The notes: a model not told the origin generated them from the letters alone. Positions 11,901 to 21,899 are shown, numbered from the stretch's first letter. The stretch is DNA of 64,000 nucleotides from Strongylocentrotus droebachiensis (GCA_035222895.1 JAVYIG010007913.1:1-64000); one strand, 5' to 3'. A program made the numbers and translations.

Positions 11901-14900
11901 AGAAGGGCGTTAGCGCGTGAGTGACTCAAAAACTACTTTTCAAATTATTCGCATTTAAAGATTTGTTTTATATTTAGACTGCTTTCCGTCCCGAAAATTG
12001 GTTTAAAACCTAAAAGACTAATAGAAATGTTATAGTAGAACACGGCCACAATTTTTTTCTCTGAAATAAGTCAGTTTTATAACAGTTTGTGGCGATTTAG
12101 TGCTAACGCCCTTCTGCTTAAGGCTTCAGTTTTAACCTGAAATTCGAGCTAACGCCTTTCTGCCAGCCAGGCGATGATTTTAGTAAAATCAGGAATTTGT
12201 ATGTAAGACTGTTTCTTGTTGGTGTAAATCCCAGAATTTTGAAACTTCATGATCATCATAGAAAAGTCAGGAGAAAAGGATGGAACTCTTATCTTCATGA
12301 AATGCTGGAAACCCTGCGAATTGGTATATATTATCAGTTGTTATTTTGTCTTGTAGTACTGCTGCATTGTGGGATATCCGCAGCATGAAGAGTAAGGGAA
12401 CCAATAAACCTATTGCTGAGATGCCTCATTTTAAATCCGTCAGCTCGGCATTCTTCTCACCGATCACTGGTTCAAAGATCCTTACAACATCTCTGGATGA
12501 CAAAATCAGGTTAGAACAGAATGTAGCAGAACTTAAAGAGAAAGTTAAGTTCTTGGCCGGGAGATGAGGTTAAAAAATATTTTGTGAGCATTTTTATTGT
12601 GATTATGCAAGTCTGGGAGACCATCAGAGAAAAAATGTTCCCTGAAAAGCATGGCTCTACCGTCATATTCTAGATATGACATGTAACGACATAAAAATGT
12701 GGGCCTCATTTTAATTCCACATGTTTATGTATACATCTTTCTGTGTACATTGCTCGTTACTTTTACTCAGACTGGTCCAAATTTCTAATCTTGATAATTC
12801 CAATTATACTGTGCCAACAGAAAGAGTTTGTGAGATCGACTCTTGTGTTATTCTAGCTAGCATTGCTACGGGGATTGGCTCAGTCAGTAGAGCATCCGCC
12901 TCACAACCGGGAGATCGTGGGTTCGAACCCCGGCCGCGTCATACCAAAAGACGTTAAAAGACGGGAGTTGCTGCTACCCTGTTTGGCGCTCAACAATGAG
13001 GGATAGAGCAACGTCGATCTGGCGCTGCTCAGTGGCTGCCGGGCTCACAATCAATTGGGCAAAAAGAATTTCCATTTTCGGTTTAACTTAATAAAATTTG
13101 GAGTGGACTTTAAAAGATGATTATTATTATTATTATTATTAAACGGCTGCCTGTACATCCGCTTTCCTCACGCTTTGTTTTTGTAGCTTATATATGCATA
13201 TATTATCTTATTTCTGCTTTCTGTTCGTTCTTACAATTTACTCTGATGAGTGCAAGATGAAAAAGCTTTCATATGTCTGTTTTCGTTCCTATTCTTAACA
13301 AGGAAACTGTGAAATTTGTCTCTTTGCAGCATCTTTGACACTGAGAGTGCTAAGGATGGTGGAATGTCTGATGTGAAGAGAACTTTGTGGCAGTAGTAAG
13401 TTTTATGAAAGCTTTATTATCCCCTCGCCGACAAGTTGGAGGGGATATAGTGACGCTGCCGTCCCTCCTTTCGTAACAAATCAGGTTTCCTTTCGATTTT
13501 ATTGAAATTTGACACAAAGGTACATGGAATCAAAACACAGCCTAAATTCAATTTTGGAGTATGTAGGTCAAAGGTGATATGTTAAAATACCTACATTATA
13601 CAGTGTATATGCCAAAAATGTGGTTTTCATTCGATAACGTGAGTATTTTCGAGTATAACGTTTTTGGTCATAGGTCACAGCTCATTAAATATGAAAAAAA
13701 TTCGCCTGTGAGTGCATGAATGAATGAATGGATTGAAAAATGAATGATTGAATGAATGAATGAATTAATGAATGAATGTATGAATGAGTGCATGAATGAA
13801 TAAATGAATTAACAAATGAATGCATGCATGAAAGAATGAGTGCATGAATGAATGAATGATTTGATGAGTGGATGGATGAATGCATTATGCATGCATGAAT
13901 TAATGAACTAATACAGCAATGAACAAAAGAATGCACAATTAAATTAATGAATGAATGAGTGCATGAATGTATGAATTAAATTAATGAATGAATGAGTGCA
14001 TGAATGGATGGATGAATGAATGAATGAAATAATGAATGAATGAATGAGTGCATGAATGAATGATTGTGTGAATGAATGAATGCATGGTGGATGAATGAAA
14101 GAATGAATGTATGATTGAATGAAAGAATGAATGAGTGCATGAATGAATGATTGTGTGAATGAATGAATGAATGCATGGATGAATGAATGTATGAAAGAAT
14201 GAATGAGTTCATGAATGAATGAGTGCGTGAATGAATGAGTGAATGAATGAATGAAAGAATGAATGAGTGCATGAATGAATGATTGTGTGAATGAATGAAT
14301 AAATGCATGGATGAATGAATGTATGAAAGAATGAATGAGTGCGTGAATGAATGAGTGCGTGAATGAATGAGTGCGTGAATGAATGAGTGCGTGAATGAAT
14401 GAGTGCGTGAATGAATGAGTGTGTGAATGAATGGATGAATGAATGAATGTATGATGAATGAACAATTAATTTAATTAATTACATAAAATGTGAAGGAACA
14501 ATTGCATGAATTAACATGTTAATGAATGCACAAAAGATTTGATAGCTCAGTGAAGTAGCAGCTGGATGAACGATCTTTTCATCTCAACTTTGTGTCTTCT
14601 AGTCATAGCAACCGAACCGGTCGAGTGTTAACAGGATTCCAAGCAGCCTGGCACCCCAGAAGAGAAGATGCTTATGTTGTAGGAAGCCTGTCGCAACCAC
14701 GAAGGGTAAGAAACAGTTCTTTTACCCATCAAAGTTTAAAAAGGACTGTTATAATTTTTACCAAAAAATCACCTTTCTTTCTCTCACTTTGCTTTGATTT
14801 CTTTACCTGCTGCTTTCTTTGAGTGCTGCAAAGTCAATATGCATTAATAGGTCAAACAAACAGTTTATCAATGGTGAAAAAAAAAAATTTATAGCAAACT

Positions 14901-15922
14901 TTGATGTTATGTTTTTCAAAGAGTTGCCACTTGATAAGGCTCGTTTAGATAAAACGTGATAAACCGCCGCTAAACAAAAACCTGTTTTGTAACATGTTAA
15001 TGAATGGCAATGGATAAAAATGGTCCTATTATAGACGTATGCACTGATCTCTGAGTTATCAGATACAGAAATGTGAGGGGAAAAAATCCACCAAAGTCAT
15101 GGAAAGTCGTGGACATTAATCGTGGGTTTGGACCGTGTGTGGCTATGGCACCCTTCAGTTTGAACGGGCAATGGGTGTGGTATACGCTGCTTGGATCCGG
15201 CAACCCATACCAAAATGGTACTTGTATCTGGTCAGTGATAAAGATTGATATAGGTCATGGAAAGTCATTGAATTTCATAAATTGGTTCTCTTACTTCTGT
15301 GGGAACCTTATTGGAAGCTGGAATGCTACAATCGCATCTTTCAGAACGTCTTGATACAACATTACTTTTATCGTAAAGTTTAAGATATTTGAATAAAATC
15401 AGTGAAAATTTGAACAAAATCGGGCAAGGAATAAGGAAGTTAAAGCTTTTTTAAATGACTAGTCACTAGAGGGCGGTATTCAATTTGATGACATGATTTG
15501 TGGACAACTCTCCATGCCTTTTGTACTTCAAATTTCATGTTTTTCCTTCTTTCTTGTGATTGAGATAATCTACCCCCTGAAGCAAGGTATAGAATGCAAA
15601 ATGATATAATTCTACTTCACATGTTATGAAGTCGAAAGAATACAATAAAAGTAACTTAGTATGAAGGTTTTGGTTCCCTTTAAAGATAATCGCAATTCCT
15701 GATTAGCGGCTTGAATGACATGTCAAACAATAACACATCTTTTTATCTCTGCCTTTGTGTTAGATCGAGGTGTTTAGCTCCCGAGGGAAGCCCGTCCATC
15801 ATTTCTTAGACGAGCACCTCGCAACGGTGTGTTCTATCAACGAATTTCATCCAACGAGAGATTTGCTAGTGGGTGGAGGCGGTGGAAACTACAGCGGGAA
15901 GCTCTATGTCTTCATGGCGTAG
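2890..15922 (+). CDS. WDR76: WD repeat-containing protein 76, copy 1 (5' end outside window)
   Basis: WDR76 (yeast Cmr1 relative) is a nuclear WD40 propeller protein linked to DNA-damage response and to CUL4-DDB1 ligases. Nine exons are visible: 2890-3041, 3382-3535, 4165-4323, 6299-6429, 10176-10283, 12357-12509, 13330-13395, 14603-14705 and 15764-15922 (stop TAG). Together they encode 394 residues without a frame break. Diagnostic segments are AKVVPSRIFSVAVHPSVEKT, AGDKWGKIGLWD, SVSYDGTVRCGDF, ALWDIR (a WDxR, DDB1-binding-type motif) and FHPTRDLLVGG. The phases equal those of copy 2 exon by exon. Exons 1-5, present in copy 2, are not found left of 2890 and would lie before the window. Oddities: GT donors with gttag at the first and sixth visible exons, TGRW changed to TGRV, and a last exon three residues longer (GGGGGNY). 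It could be functional or an early pseudogene; no stop is seen. Confidence 0.9.
3187..3358 (+). repeat. Pyrimidine-rich (TTC/TCC) tract before an exon
   Basis: About 170 bp of imperfect ttc/tcc repeats lie in the intron just upstream of the exon at 3382. Copy 2 has a matching but shorter purine/pyrimidine tract at 32080-32200 on the other strand, so the tract is inherited from the ancestral gene. The open frames across it (poly-Ser, poly-Phe) are artefacts. Confidence 0.8.
3660..4090. repeat. Imperfect palindromic repeat with A-rich centre
   Basis: The words ggttaaaactatg and catagtttaacc, and tccaatagtact and agtacttttgga, face each other at 3690-3815. A further block around tatatcctgcatcaaaaatt (3835) and tttttgatgcaggatata (4076) is also inverted. 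It is probably a non-autonomous element in the intron. No ORF. Confidence 0.5.
4385..4626. mobile_element. MITE with TIR cagagtgagacagaaaaaat, TA target
   Basis: The ends cagagtgagacagaaaaaat and attttttctgactcactctg form ~24-bp inverted repeats flanked by TA on both sides. A second nested inversion (aacatacttcaaacaatac type) follows. It is 242 bp and non-coding. The TA duplication suggests mobilisation by a Tc1/mariner-type transposase. Confidence 0.8.
5340..5460. repeat. A+T microsatellite (ataaata)n
   Basis: Imperfect repeats of ataa/ataaatag border the solo LTR insertion. The same tract, uninterrupted, is present in the paralogous intron at about 29800-30030 in inverse orientation. Confidence 0.8.
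5518..6196. mobile_element. Solo LTR of a retrotransposon
   Basis: A 679-bp block begins TGTAACGAACC and ends CCACAACA, and is flanked by the 4-bp direct repeat GTAC (5514-5517 and 6197-6200). A TATAAATA promoter box is at 5656-5663, with a cacttcgacactggctctcg initiator region downstream. The matching intron of copy 2 has a single GTAC followed by the same A-rich tract, giving an empty site. There is no internal retrotransposon sequence, so it is a solo LTR. Its Gypsy or BEL/Pao family is not resolved. Confidence 0.7.
6445..6667. mobile_element. Hairpin MITE, TIR cagtaggcttgcgggtgcac
   Basis: The whole 223-bp element is a near-perfect palindrome. It starts cagtaggcttgcgggtgcac, ends gtgcacccgcaagcctactg, and is flanked by TA. 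Each arm includes a GA/CT microsatellite. One remaining arm lies at the same place in copy 2 (29585-29622), and a diverged half copy is at 45400-45505. Confidence 0.85.
6700..6945 (-). mobile_element. SINE remnant, shared with copy 2
   Basis: An AAT-rich tail, then ctattctgaggcacagaggg and catgtcaaggaattaattcc, match in reverse the body of the SINE at 29215-29515. Both lie antisense in the same intron just after exon 9, so the insertion predates the gene duplication. The tRNA head is missing here. Confidence 0.7.
7118..7275 (+). mobile_element. 5'-truncated SINE, split by the next element
   Basis: Has the SINE body words gcctggctggaatgctcccc, gtaaagcgcttagagac and gcgctatataaaaac. The AT-rich tail is interrupted at 7276 by the TIR/recombinase element and appears to resume at 10112 with attattattatt. 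Copy 2 lacks it at this position. Confidence 0.65.
7745..9046 (+). pseudogene. Crypton/DUF3504-type tyrosine recombinase, two frameshifts
   Basis: The conceptual protein of ~430 residues starts MAELETLPRFQLLDDDQMRD. A frame change is needed near 7900 (an in-frame TAG is at 7904), and the frame continues KLSNSELDNVLQKFYAGCRR and on to 8473. A second frame change near 8455-8462 leads into LNPRCKSFWQRP and on to the TAA at 9046. Family marks are CNRGRENLREMT (first catalytic Arg), TNYCLRAT (the HxxR box, with His replaced by Tyr), IMSVSGHKAETSLKHY (GH box and candidate nucleophile Tyr) and the C-terminal NCTVNIFNK. Such recombinases drive Crypton transposons and gave rise to host genes such as KIAA1958. 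The frameshifts and the His loss make this copy probably inactive. Confidence 0.8.
9045..9190 (+). repeat. Tandem repeat, ~28 bp, gagttattttctacggagtt
   Basis: Five to six units of gagttattttctacggagtt plus variable ctacggtt/ctaccagtt begin at the recombinase stop codon. It is not found in the second element. Confidence 0.9.
9221..9440. mobile_element. 220-bp hairpin element inside the recombinase element
   Basis: The arms run from aagttgactcttcgg to agagtcaactt around a centre at cccgaggcacgcctcggg. The arms carry ttaatgactgctttgatatt and gttgtttttat words. A close copy is at 62056-62235. Confidence 0.9.
9443..9512 (-). pseudogene. Inverted fragment of the recombinase gene
   Basis: Reads, on the minus strand, like 8340-8415 of the recombinase ORF: the words aacaaccgtgcagataaact and ggtgtcat are shared. 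It follows the hairpin directly. The same fragment follows the hairpin at 62235-62310, so hairpin plus fragment move or were copied together. Confidence 0.75.
9544..9624 (-). repeat. tRNA-Leu-like sequence
   Basis: The minus strand has tggccgagcggtctaaggcg (a class II tRNA D-arm/A box) and agatcgaatcc (a degenerate B box) with a long variable region between them. The pairing of the anticodon arm and acceptor stem is poor, so it looks like a SINE head or tRNA pseudogene rather than a working tRNA. Confidence 0.55.
10357..10506. mobile_element. Palindromic MITE
   Basis: Ends tatacaaataatgaatg and cattcattatttgttttata are inverted, as are ttgaaagattaacattctat and attaattttaatctttcaa inside. It lies 70 bp downstream of the exon ending at 10283. 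Non-coding. Confidence 0.65.
10930..11320 (+). mobile_element. TTAA-flanked MITE copy
   Basis: Contains gtattggtgtgtattgcaag, agatgtatatgggactacgc and aaaactgatctttaccttta with a TTAA at the right end. It is the inverse of 23120-23521 over its full length, including the caaatatatcaattagtagg block. Confidence 0.65.
11545..11757 (+). mobile_element. SINE, 5'-truncated
   Basis: Same body as the SINE at 1357-1730 (gacgcctggctggaatgctc, ctgtaaagcgctttgagaga, then an ATT tail at about 11743-11757). No tRNA head. Confidence 0.7.
11891..12172. mobile_element. MITE with TIR ggctggcagaagggcgttag
   Basis: Left end gccggctggcagaagggcgt and right end aacgcctttctgccagccag are inverted repeats of ~24 bp. 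A third internal block (gctaacgcccttctgc) repeats the terminal motif. About 282 bp, no ORF. Confidence 0.75.
12868..13140 (+). mobile_element. tRNA-derived SINE, complete
   Basis: Head ggggattggctcagtcagta (A box) with gggttcgaaccccg (B box) looks like a tRNA-Val-type sequence, but its 3' acceptor strand does not pair. The body runs through gggatagagcaacgtcgatc and ggctgccgggctcacaatca and ends in ATT repeats. A truncated reverse copy is at 46490-46610. Confidence 0.8.
13705..14462. repeat. Long (GAAT)-based minisatellite
   Basis: About 750 bp is built from gaatgaatg with interspersed gagtgcatgaatg, gagtgcgtgaatg and gattgtgtgaatg variants, including higher-order blocks near 100 bp that repeat around 14040-14330. 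It lies in a WDR76 intron of copy 1 and is absent from copy 2. The long minus-strand open frames (His-Ser-Phe-Ile repeats) are artefacts of the repeat period. Confidence 0.95.
14870..15700. repeat. Intron sequence with repeat fragments
   Basis: Contains words typical of dispersed elements (gtcatggaaagtcgtggaca at about 15097, ggtcatggaaagtcattgaa at about 15253) and ends near a TTAA (about 15680). The frame at 15073-15354 has no family resemblance. I see no coding exon here. Confidence 0.5.
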
Positions 15923-15930
15923 ACCATGCA

Positions 15931-16374
15931 GGGGCCCGTTTCACAAAGCCTTTTTTCAATGACAAATGACAAAAATCAGTGACAAATATGCTGATAACCA
16001 ATCAGAAGCAAGGATATCAGTAGCTTAAAACAAAAAAAGTAATTTGTCACTGATGACAAGTTTTGTGAAACACCCCCTTGAGGGCCCGTTTCACAAAGCT
16101 TTTTTCAATGACAAATGACAAAAATCAGTCAAAAATATGCTGATAACCAATCAGAAGCAAGGATTTCAGTAGCTTATAACAAAAACTGTCATTTGTCACT
16201 GATGACAAGTTTTGTGAAACACCCCCTTGAGGACCCGTTTCACAAAGCCTTTTTTCAATGACAAATGACAAAAATCAGTGACAAATATGCTGATAACCAA
16301 TCAGAAGCAAGGATTTCAGTAGCTTATAACAAAAAAAGTAATTTGTCACTGATGACAAGTTTTGTTAAACGCCA
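15931..16374. mobile_element. Hairpin MITE in three tandem copies, right after the WDR76 stop
   Basis: Three units (15931-16079, 16082-16228, 16231-16371; period ~150 bp) each start cccgtttcacaaagc and end gacaagttttgtgaaac. The arms carry caatgacaaatgacaaaaat and atttgtcactgatgac. Single copies are at 22737-22885, just after the stop of copy 2, and at 31190-31328. Confidence 0.85.
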
Positions 16375-16444
16375 CAGGAGGCTTGCAGCAGTCTCGATAG
16401 AATGCCCATTTTAGTATGAATAGACATTTCAACATTCTATGTCT

Positions 16445-16512
16445 TCTAAAAACATGCCATGAGAGATTTGCTGGTGGGTGGAATCCTCTGCAGGAAGCTT
16501 CATGCCTTCTTG
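16445..16512 (+). pseudogene. Decayed duplicate of the WDR76 last exon (copy 1 side)
   Basis: The words gagagatttgctggtgggtg and gcaggaagcttcatgcc parallel gagagatttgctagtgggtg and agcgggaagctctatgtc of the real last exon (15764-15922). It is out of frame and short. It parallels the larger exon-debris array near copy 2. Confidence 0.65.
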
Positions 16513-17004
16513 GTGAAACTAGCAGAGTTTAGTTTTACTTTGACTTATCTGCAAATTGGATATTAAAGCGATACTGAACTGATGAGCTTTCTGCCCTAGC
16601 GTAGTTTATTGTAGCGCCATCTCATGGTCTACTTTCATACAGTGCGTAACCCAGTAGTTAATTTCCACTTTAATTTACATCCATTACAATATAAAAGTGT
16701 TGTCTGTGCCAAAAGCTTTGAAACTACTACAGGGACAAGAATCCTTTTTCCAACAAGAGATTGGAAAACGCGAGTCCCATGATGGAAATTTACACAGACT
16801 TTACCGGTAGTCTAAAAAATCTTCTCATTTGAAGAGATTCATTTGCCAGATGTTAATGTTTATGTTTATCATGCAGTTTTACATGTACTTTGAAAAGAAA
16901 AAGAAGAAAAGAAGTTGTAAAGTCTTCTTATGTAAAGTATATTGAATATGTACAGTTTTTACGAAAAATATTTGGTATTTAGTATTGTATAATTGAAAAG
17001 AGTA

Positions 17005-17010
17005 AATAAA
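17005..17010 (+). terminator. Polyadenylation signal AATAAA for WDR76 copy 1
   Basis: A canonical AATAAA about 1.08 kb after the stop codon is followed by T-rich sequence. It is the first convincing signal downstream of the last exon. Confidence 0.5.
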
Positions 17011-17059
17011 GCTTTTCTATATTAACAAGATTTAAGTTGTCATCCCATCATATTTGAGT

Positions 17060-17270
17060 CGTATCGGGACAATCACCCCCTCAAAAACTACCCCCTCCCC
17101 CCAAGGACAATTACCCCTCCCCCCCCCCCCTGTTTATTAAAGGGAAAGTCTACCCTGATAATATGTTGGATTTAAAATAGGGGGTAATTGTCCTGCTGGT
17201 AATTGGCCCGGGGGGGGGGGGGGGGGGGGGGGATGATTGCCCAGGGGGTAATTGTCCTAGAACTTATATG
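17060..17270. repeat. Imperfect palindrome of C-rich and G-rich tracts
   Basis: Words such as gggacaatcacccc and aaggacaattacccc face ggtaattgtcc and gggggtaattgtcc across a centre near 17150. A run of more than 20 G is at 17210-17232. Probably a degenerate TIR element. Confidence 0.55.
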
Positions 17271-17488
17271 AGTATATAATGCCGTAAAAACAGGAGTGAA
17301 ATTGTGATTGATTGAGAGGAGATGGAAAGAAGGAAAAAGAGAAGACTAGGGTACAAAAGGAAAATGATGTTAAGGAAATTGGGTAGAGGAAAGCATCACC
17401 TAAATTACCCAACTATGGCAAAATTCACAGAGTATCCGATATTGATGCAAATGAGGACTAATATGTAATAACTGTTTTTAACTTCAAT

Positions 17489-17923
17489 ATATGGGGCCTG
17501 TCACCACGAAATGAGTCCAGTTGGTCACAATTTTTATTCCTGTTTTTAAGTATTATATGAATCTACATTAAGTAAGCTTTAAATTAAGGGGTCACACATT
17601 AAAATTGATAAATTATATCCAGAAATATGAACAAAAACCTAATTGGACTTTATAAACAATGGGATTACCCAGTTTTGAGATAATTAGGTGTAAAGTTAAT
17701 GATGCGTAACATAGCCTATATTATTTGCCAAAAAATGTTAGGAGATATTTTCGTGACCTAAGCTCTGGGGACATAAACTACAAGACATTAATAAGTTGAT
17801 TTTTTGGAAAAATCTTAAACGTGGTAGGTGGGTCAATTTTCAGTACATACACACTATACATCGCTATTACTACGATTGAGCCTAATGAGACACTGGACTC
17901 ATTTGGTGGTGACTGGCCCCATA
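17489..17923. mobile_element. MITE with TIR tggggcctgtcaccacgaaa
   Basis: Left atatggggcctgtcaccacg with aatgagtccagt is matched by right actggactcattt with ggtggtgactggccccatat, about 32 bp each. The 435-bp interior has no coding sequence. Confidence 0.8.
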
Positions 17924-17945
17924 TATTTTTGGCTATGGGATTTTT

Positions 17946-17995
17946 GTCACAAAATGTATATGTACCCCCCCCCCCCCCCAAAAAAAAAAAAAAAA
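17946..17995. repeat. Homopolymer C then A tract
   Basis: A run of C followed by a run of A. A comparable T/G pair is at 18964-19004. Both are likely to be assembly-sensitive. Confidence 0.9.
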
Positions 17996-18059
17996 ATCAC
18001 CTTGAAAGGTTAAATGTTTTATTTGTCAGAACATCAAAATAAAGATCACTAAATATGTG

Positions 18060-19840
18060 TTACATTTGTCTTGTCGAAAATAAACAATAATGCTGTTTTA
18101 GACATTTATAGCTTTAACTTTAAAGAGACAGTGTAATTCATTTTAACACAACATATATTCTCTGACCAGTGGCGTAATAATCATAAACTTTGGGGGGTCA
18201 GAACAAGATCTGCGTCAACACCAAATAGCATAATGCAGTGGCGGCGCAGCGTCTTCCAAAATAGGGGCAGGGGCCAAAAAAAAGGGGGGGCACCTACAAA
18301 GGGAAACATACACCAGTTTCAGACCTCTGTATATACCCCTACATTGTCATGATTGTGATAACACTACCAGGGATGATATCAATATTTGTTTCTCTCTTTA
18401 CGTGGTACAAGATACTGCTTAATTAAGCAACATACTTTGCAGCTGGGTGTGATGGTCTGAATATTAATTTTGAGCGAGCGAGCAAGATTTGTGAGATTTG
18501 TGAGGACCGAGTGAGAAAAATGACATATTATAAAGAAGACAAGAAACAAACCCTGATGAGTATGAAGCACAATCTAATGAAGAATATCTGAAAAGTTCTT
18601 TTATAAGTCACGGTAACATAATTATAACATCTATAATATGTAGTGAGCAAGCTCTAGGGAAAATTAAAGAAAAAACAGGCTCTAAGTCTCCTTGAATTAG
18701 GGGTGCATGTTATAAAGAAAGGAAAAGTAGGCACCTATTAAAAGGGAAAAGGACAGTTATTGTACAAGAAAAGGGGCACTTGTCCTATGTAAAAAGGGTT
18801 TTTATGGGGGTACCTGAAAAGGTGTAGGCACAGTGCCCCCTGCCTCCCCCCACCGGGAATGCTGCCTCTGGCATATTGGGCAAAAGTGAGAGAAAAATAC
18901 CTGGAAAATCATGTAATTACAGCAACATTTGTAAATCCCTGGTATCGAATTAGAAATAAACCATTTTTTTTTTTTTTTTTTTTTTTTTTTGGGGGGGGGG
19001 GGGGCTGAACTGCCCCTCCCAAGCCCCCACCAGTACACTAGTGTCTCTGAAATCAATTGTTTTATGTTACTGTACCTAATACATCACAAGACACAACATT
19101 AAAATGAGAACCCGCATTTCTTTAAAATCTTTGATCCAACAAATATGACACATTACAAATCACAGAAAGAACCTATAAACATTCTGCCACTTTGTAGTAT
19201 GCTTTTGATTTTGTTTTACCTACTTGAAATAAATTCCTCAGTGAGCTTTTATCACACAATATACATCTAATATACATGTTAAATCACCTGTACTGACAAG
19301 TAGTTGATATTGTGTGGCAAAGGCCCGAATGAACTTCTATATATGTTAGCTGGTCAAAACAGATGTTTTTCCTCTCTCTCACTTTCTCATTCATTAATTT
19401 AATTATTTACCTTTTTTTCTTCAAAATCACCCCAAAATGCTCCAAAAAAAATTACACAAATCACTAAACTTTTGGGTGATCGAGATCACCATATGGCAAC
19501 AATGCTTTGTATCATCTCAACTCGTTTTCAACCACAATATCCTTGCTCTTCATTTCCTTTAATTCCTTTTCTTTTTGAACCCTCTAATTCTCTTCTTCCT
19601 TCTTTTTATCTCCTCTCAGTCAATCACGTACCAATCTTCATCACTCATGTTTTTATGGCATAATGTATATTTTTACTCAAATATGATGGAATGACAACTA
19701 AAATCTTGTTAATAGAAAAGCTTTATTTACACTCTTTAATAATACAAAACTCACAAAGGTGACTATATATTAACACCATCAAAAAAATGTACATAGTCAA
19801 TACATTCTACAGAACAAGGCTTTCATAATTATGTTTTGCT
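18060..19840. other. No gene recognised
   Basis: AT-rich intergenic sequence between the convergent WDR76 copies. It includes degenerate words such as aggggcaggggccaaaaaaa that resemble MITE ends and the T/G homopolymer pair at 18964-19004. No exon-like or RNA-gene sequence is seen. Confidence 0.6.
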
Positions 19841-20142
19841 CCTTTCATTTTCTTTTCGAAGTAATACTGCATGATGAATATAAAACCATTTGCAACATGT
19901 ATCTCCTCAAATGAGAAGACTTCTTCAGACTAATTAAGTCTGTATACAAATATTTTCTGATTTTGTATAATTTTTTTCTTACTGTTTGTATCATACTATC
20001 ATTGATAATTAATTTGTAACAATATTTCTTGCCACAAGTTTGTGTAGTCCCATATATTACATATTTCTGTTTACAGAGCATGTGACATATTGTAAAACTG
20101 GGCCATTTCTCAACATTTTGATGATTCCAAAACCTCACAGTA

Positions 20143-20686
20143 TACCGTATTTGCCGGCGATAAGGCCGCAGCGAGCCGTATAGTTGTTGTTTTGTTGCCG
20201 AAAACCCACGCGGGGAAGGACCTTCATTTAACATCGAGGTGCAGTTAAAGGCGCTGATTTGTGCTTGTAAACTTGTCACAAATAATAGTAACAATGTCGT
20301 TTTTAGAAGAATGTGTAAGATCATTAATGTGAATTAAAAACAATAGAGTAGTAGGTCCTAGGATAGAACCTTGTGGTACACCATTTGTTATATAACAAAA
20401 ATTGAGGAATTATTATTATAAACTACATATTGAGATCTATTAGAAAGATTACTTTCAAACCAAGATGACAGACAAATGTTAGTGTTGTTGTAGTTTCCGA
20501 GTGGTGAGTCAACACACTGATTACTGAGCTGGGAGACATTGCCAGGCATAGCACCATAAATCGAAACTAAAAAAAAAAAATAATAATAATAATTTTTTTT
20601 ACTATTTCGCCGCATAGGCCGCACCCCGACTTTTTGATATTTTCTCTTCCAAAAATACTGCGGCCTATACGCCGGCAAATACGGTA
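20143..20686. mobile_element. TIR element (taccgtatttgccggc) with a captured RT fragment
   Basis: The ends taccgtatttgccggcgata and acgccggcaaatacggta, each followed by an aggccgc block, form inverted repeats. It is inserted at TA within a copy of the dispersed TTAA MITE, whose halves flank it (cctcacag / cacaaata). Most of the interior (about 20185-20575, minus strand) is a reverse-transcriptase fragment also found in a different TIR element at 34851-35450. Confidence 0.75.
20200..20575 (-). pseudogene. Non-LTR reverse-transcriptase fragment
   Basis: On the minus strand LSNRSQYVVYNNNSS is followed, after a frame change, by [11 protein letters not shown] and FLIHINDLTHSSKND. This is the region between RT motifs 3 and 4 of Jockey/CR1-type elements (consensus [20 protein letters not shown]). 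The YADD catalytic motif is not present, and stops and frame changes make it a fossil. Confidence 0.75.
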
Positions 20687-20814
20687 CACAAATATTTATC
20701 TGCTACATGATCAACCTTTTCCCATCACTTCCTCACACTTCATTTCACAATGCAATGATCAGCACTCAACTTTATCTTTAAACAGCACCAGTTTCCTGTG
20801 AAACTACATTTGCC

Positions 20815-21314
20815 TTAAAGGTAATACAAAGTTTTGGTATGGGATCATGAATTTGGTTCAAATGAACATATTGGAAGCATATGCGATTCTACAATATTCA
20901 GGGATCGGTTAAAATCGAGTCTAAAGTTATGAAATTGTAAATAATAAACTCTTTATGTTATATAGCTCCCTCTCAAGGTCAAGATATTAATTAAGCTTTA
21001 AAACAATGTTCTAGACTAAAATCGACCATTTAGCTATTCCTGTTTAGAAATTATATATCACAATTACATATACTGAGATTTTCATGGTCACAGCTACTAT
21101 TGTACGGCCGTAGGCGCTATTTGAGATTTATCACAATTTACCAGGAGCACCGGTAAATTTGTATATTCAATTTTTCTCGAAAGGAGAAGTGTTTTAGAGG
21201 CTAATTTTTCTTGTGCTTATAATACATCTACAGGGGCATCAAAATATATCAAAATTGTAAAGAATCACTTTCCACCCAATTTTCAAATTTCCCAAAACTT
21301 TGTATTACCTTTAA
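20815..21314. mobile_element. TTAA-flanked MITE, TIR aggtaatacaaagttttggt
   Basis: TTAA at 20815 and 21311 bracket the inverted ends aggtaatacaaagttttgg and ccaaaactttgtattacct. 500 bp with no ORF. Partial copies are at 580-735 and 28715-28895. The target and end structure suggest a piggyBac- or Kolobok-like source. Confidence 0.8.
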
Positions 21315-21477
21315 CTATCCAAGTCGACAGAGTATTACTACATGTACCTTACACAACGTTTTACATTCTTGAAAATGTACACATCGTAAAAATCATGTTT
21401 ACCCGTTTGTATCTATATATATCATTCATAATTATCATCAACCTATCTTTCTCCCACATAATGCATCCCTAAGATGA

Positions 21478-21862
21478 TGCATTATAAGTAATAAGTAATA
21501 GTCTTGATTTTCAGACCATTGTACCGAATGTTCATACGTTTTATGCTGCATGCGCAAAGATTCAATCAGTTTAATTTTGGCCATCACAAGAAGTGGGTTG
21601 TTGATGTAGACAAATGCTCATGTACACTTTACAGCTCATTTTATGTATGTTATTACCAAAGAAGAAATAAGCCAGTCAGTCACTCAATAGTGTCTGACAG
21701 TGAAGTCTAGCAAGTAAACTGGTTTCCTTGCATAATTTGAATATTAGGACACTGCTAACGTTTAAATTTCACAGATAGGACATACATGACATATTCATAA
21801 TTCCTGCAAAGTTCTACAGAATTTGAGGTTGGCTGCAAAAGGTACATAGTACCTTTAATATC
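21478..21862 (-). mobile_element. Truncated TTAA MITE in the copy 2 3' region
   Basis: Reverse of 42625-42970, ending at 21862 with ggtacatagtacctttaa. The sequence just beyond (tatccaatttgcagatag, inverse) is continuous in copy 1 at 16548-16567, showing insertion at a TTAA after duplication. The other terminus is missing. Confidence 0.7.
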
Positions 21863-21893
21863 CAATTTGCAGATAGGTTGATGTAAAAATAAA

Positions 21894-21899
21894 TTTATT
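21894..21899 (-). terminator. Candidate polyadenylation signal for WDR76 copy 2
   Basis: AATAAA on the minus strand, about 1 kb downstream of the stop at 22890, a spacing similar to copy 1. Weak evidence by itself. Confidence 0.35.

Noticed and set aside
12868..12945. Possible functional tRNA-Val gene
   Set aside because: A and B boxes are good but the acceptor stem does not pair, and the sequence continues into a SINE body with an ATT tail.
13944..14460. CRISPR-like array
   Set aside because: Spacers are themselves repeat variants and the context is a eukaryotic intron.
13944..14465. 173-residue minus-strand frame rich in His-Ser-Phe-Ile
   Set aside because: It is a translation of the GAAT minisatellite; all frames are open because of the repeat period.
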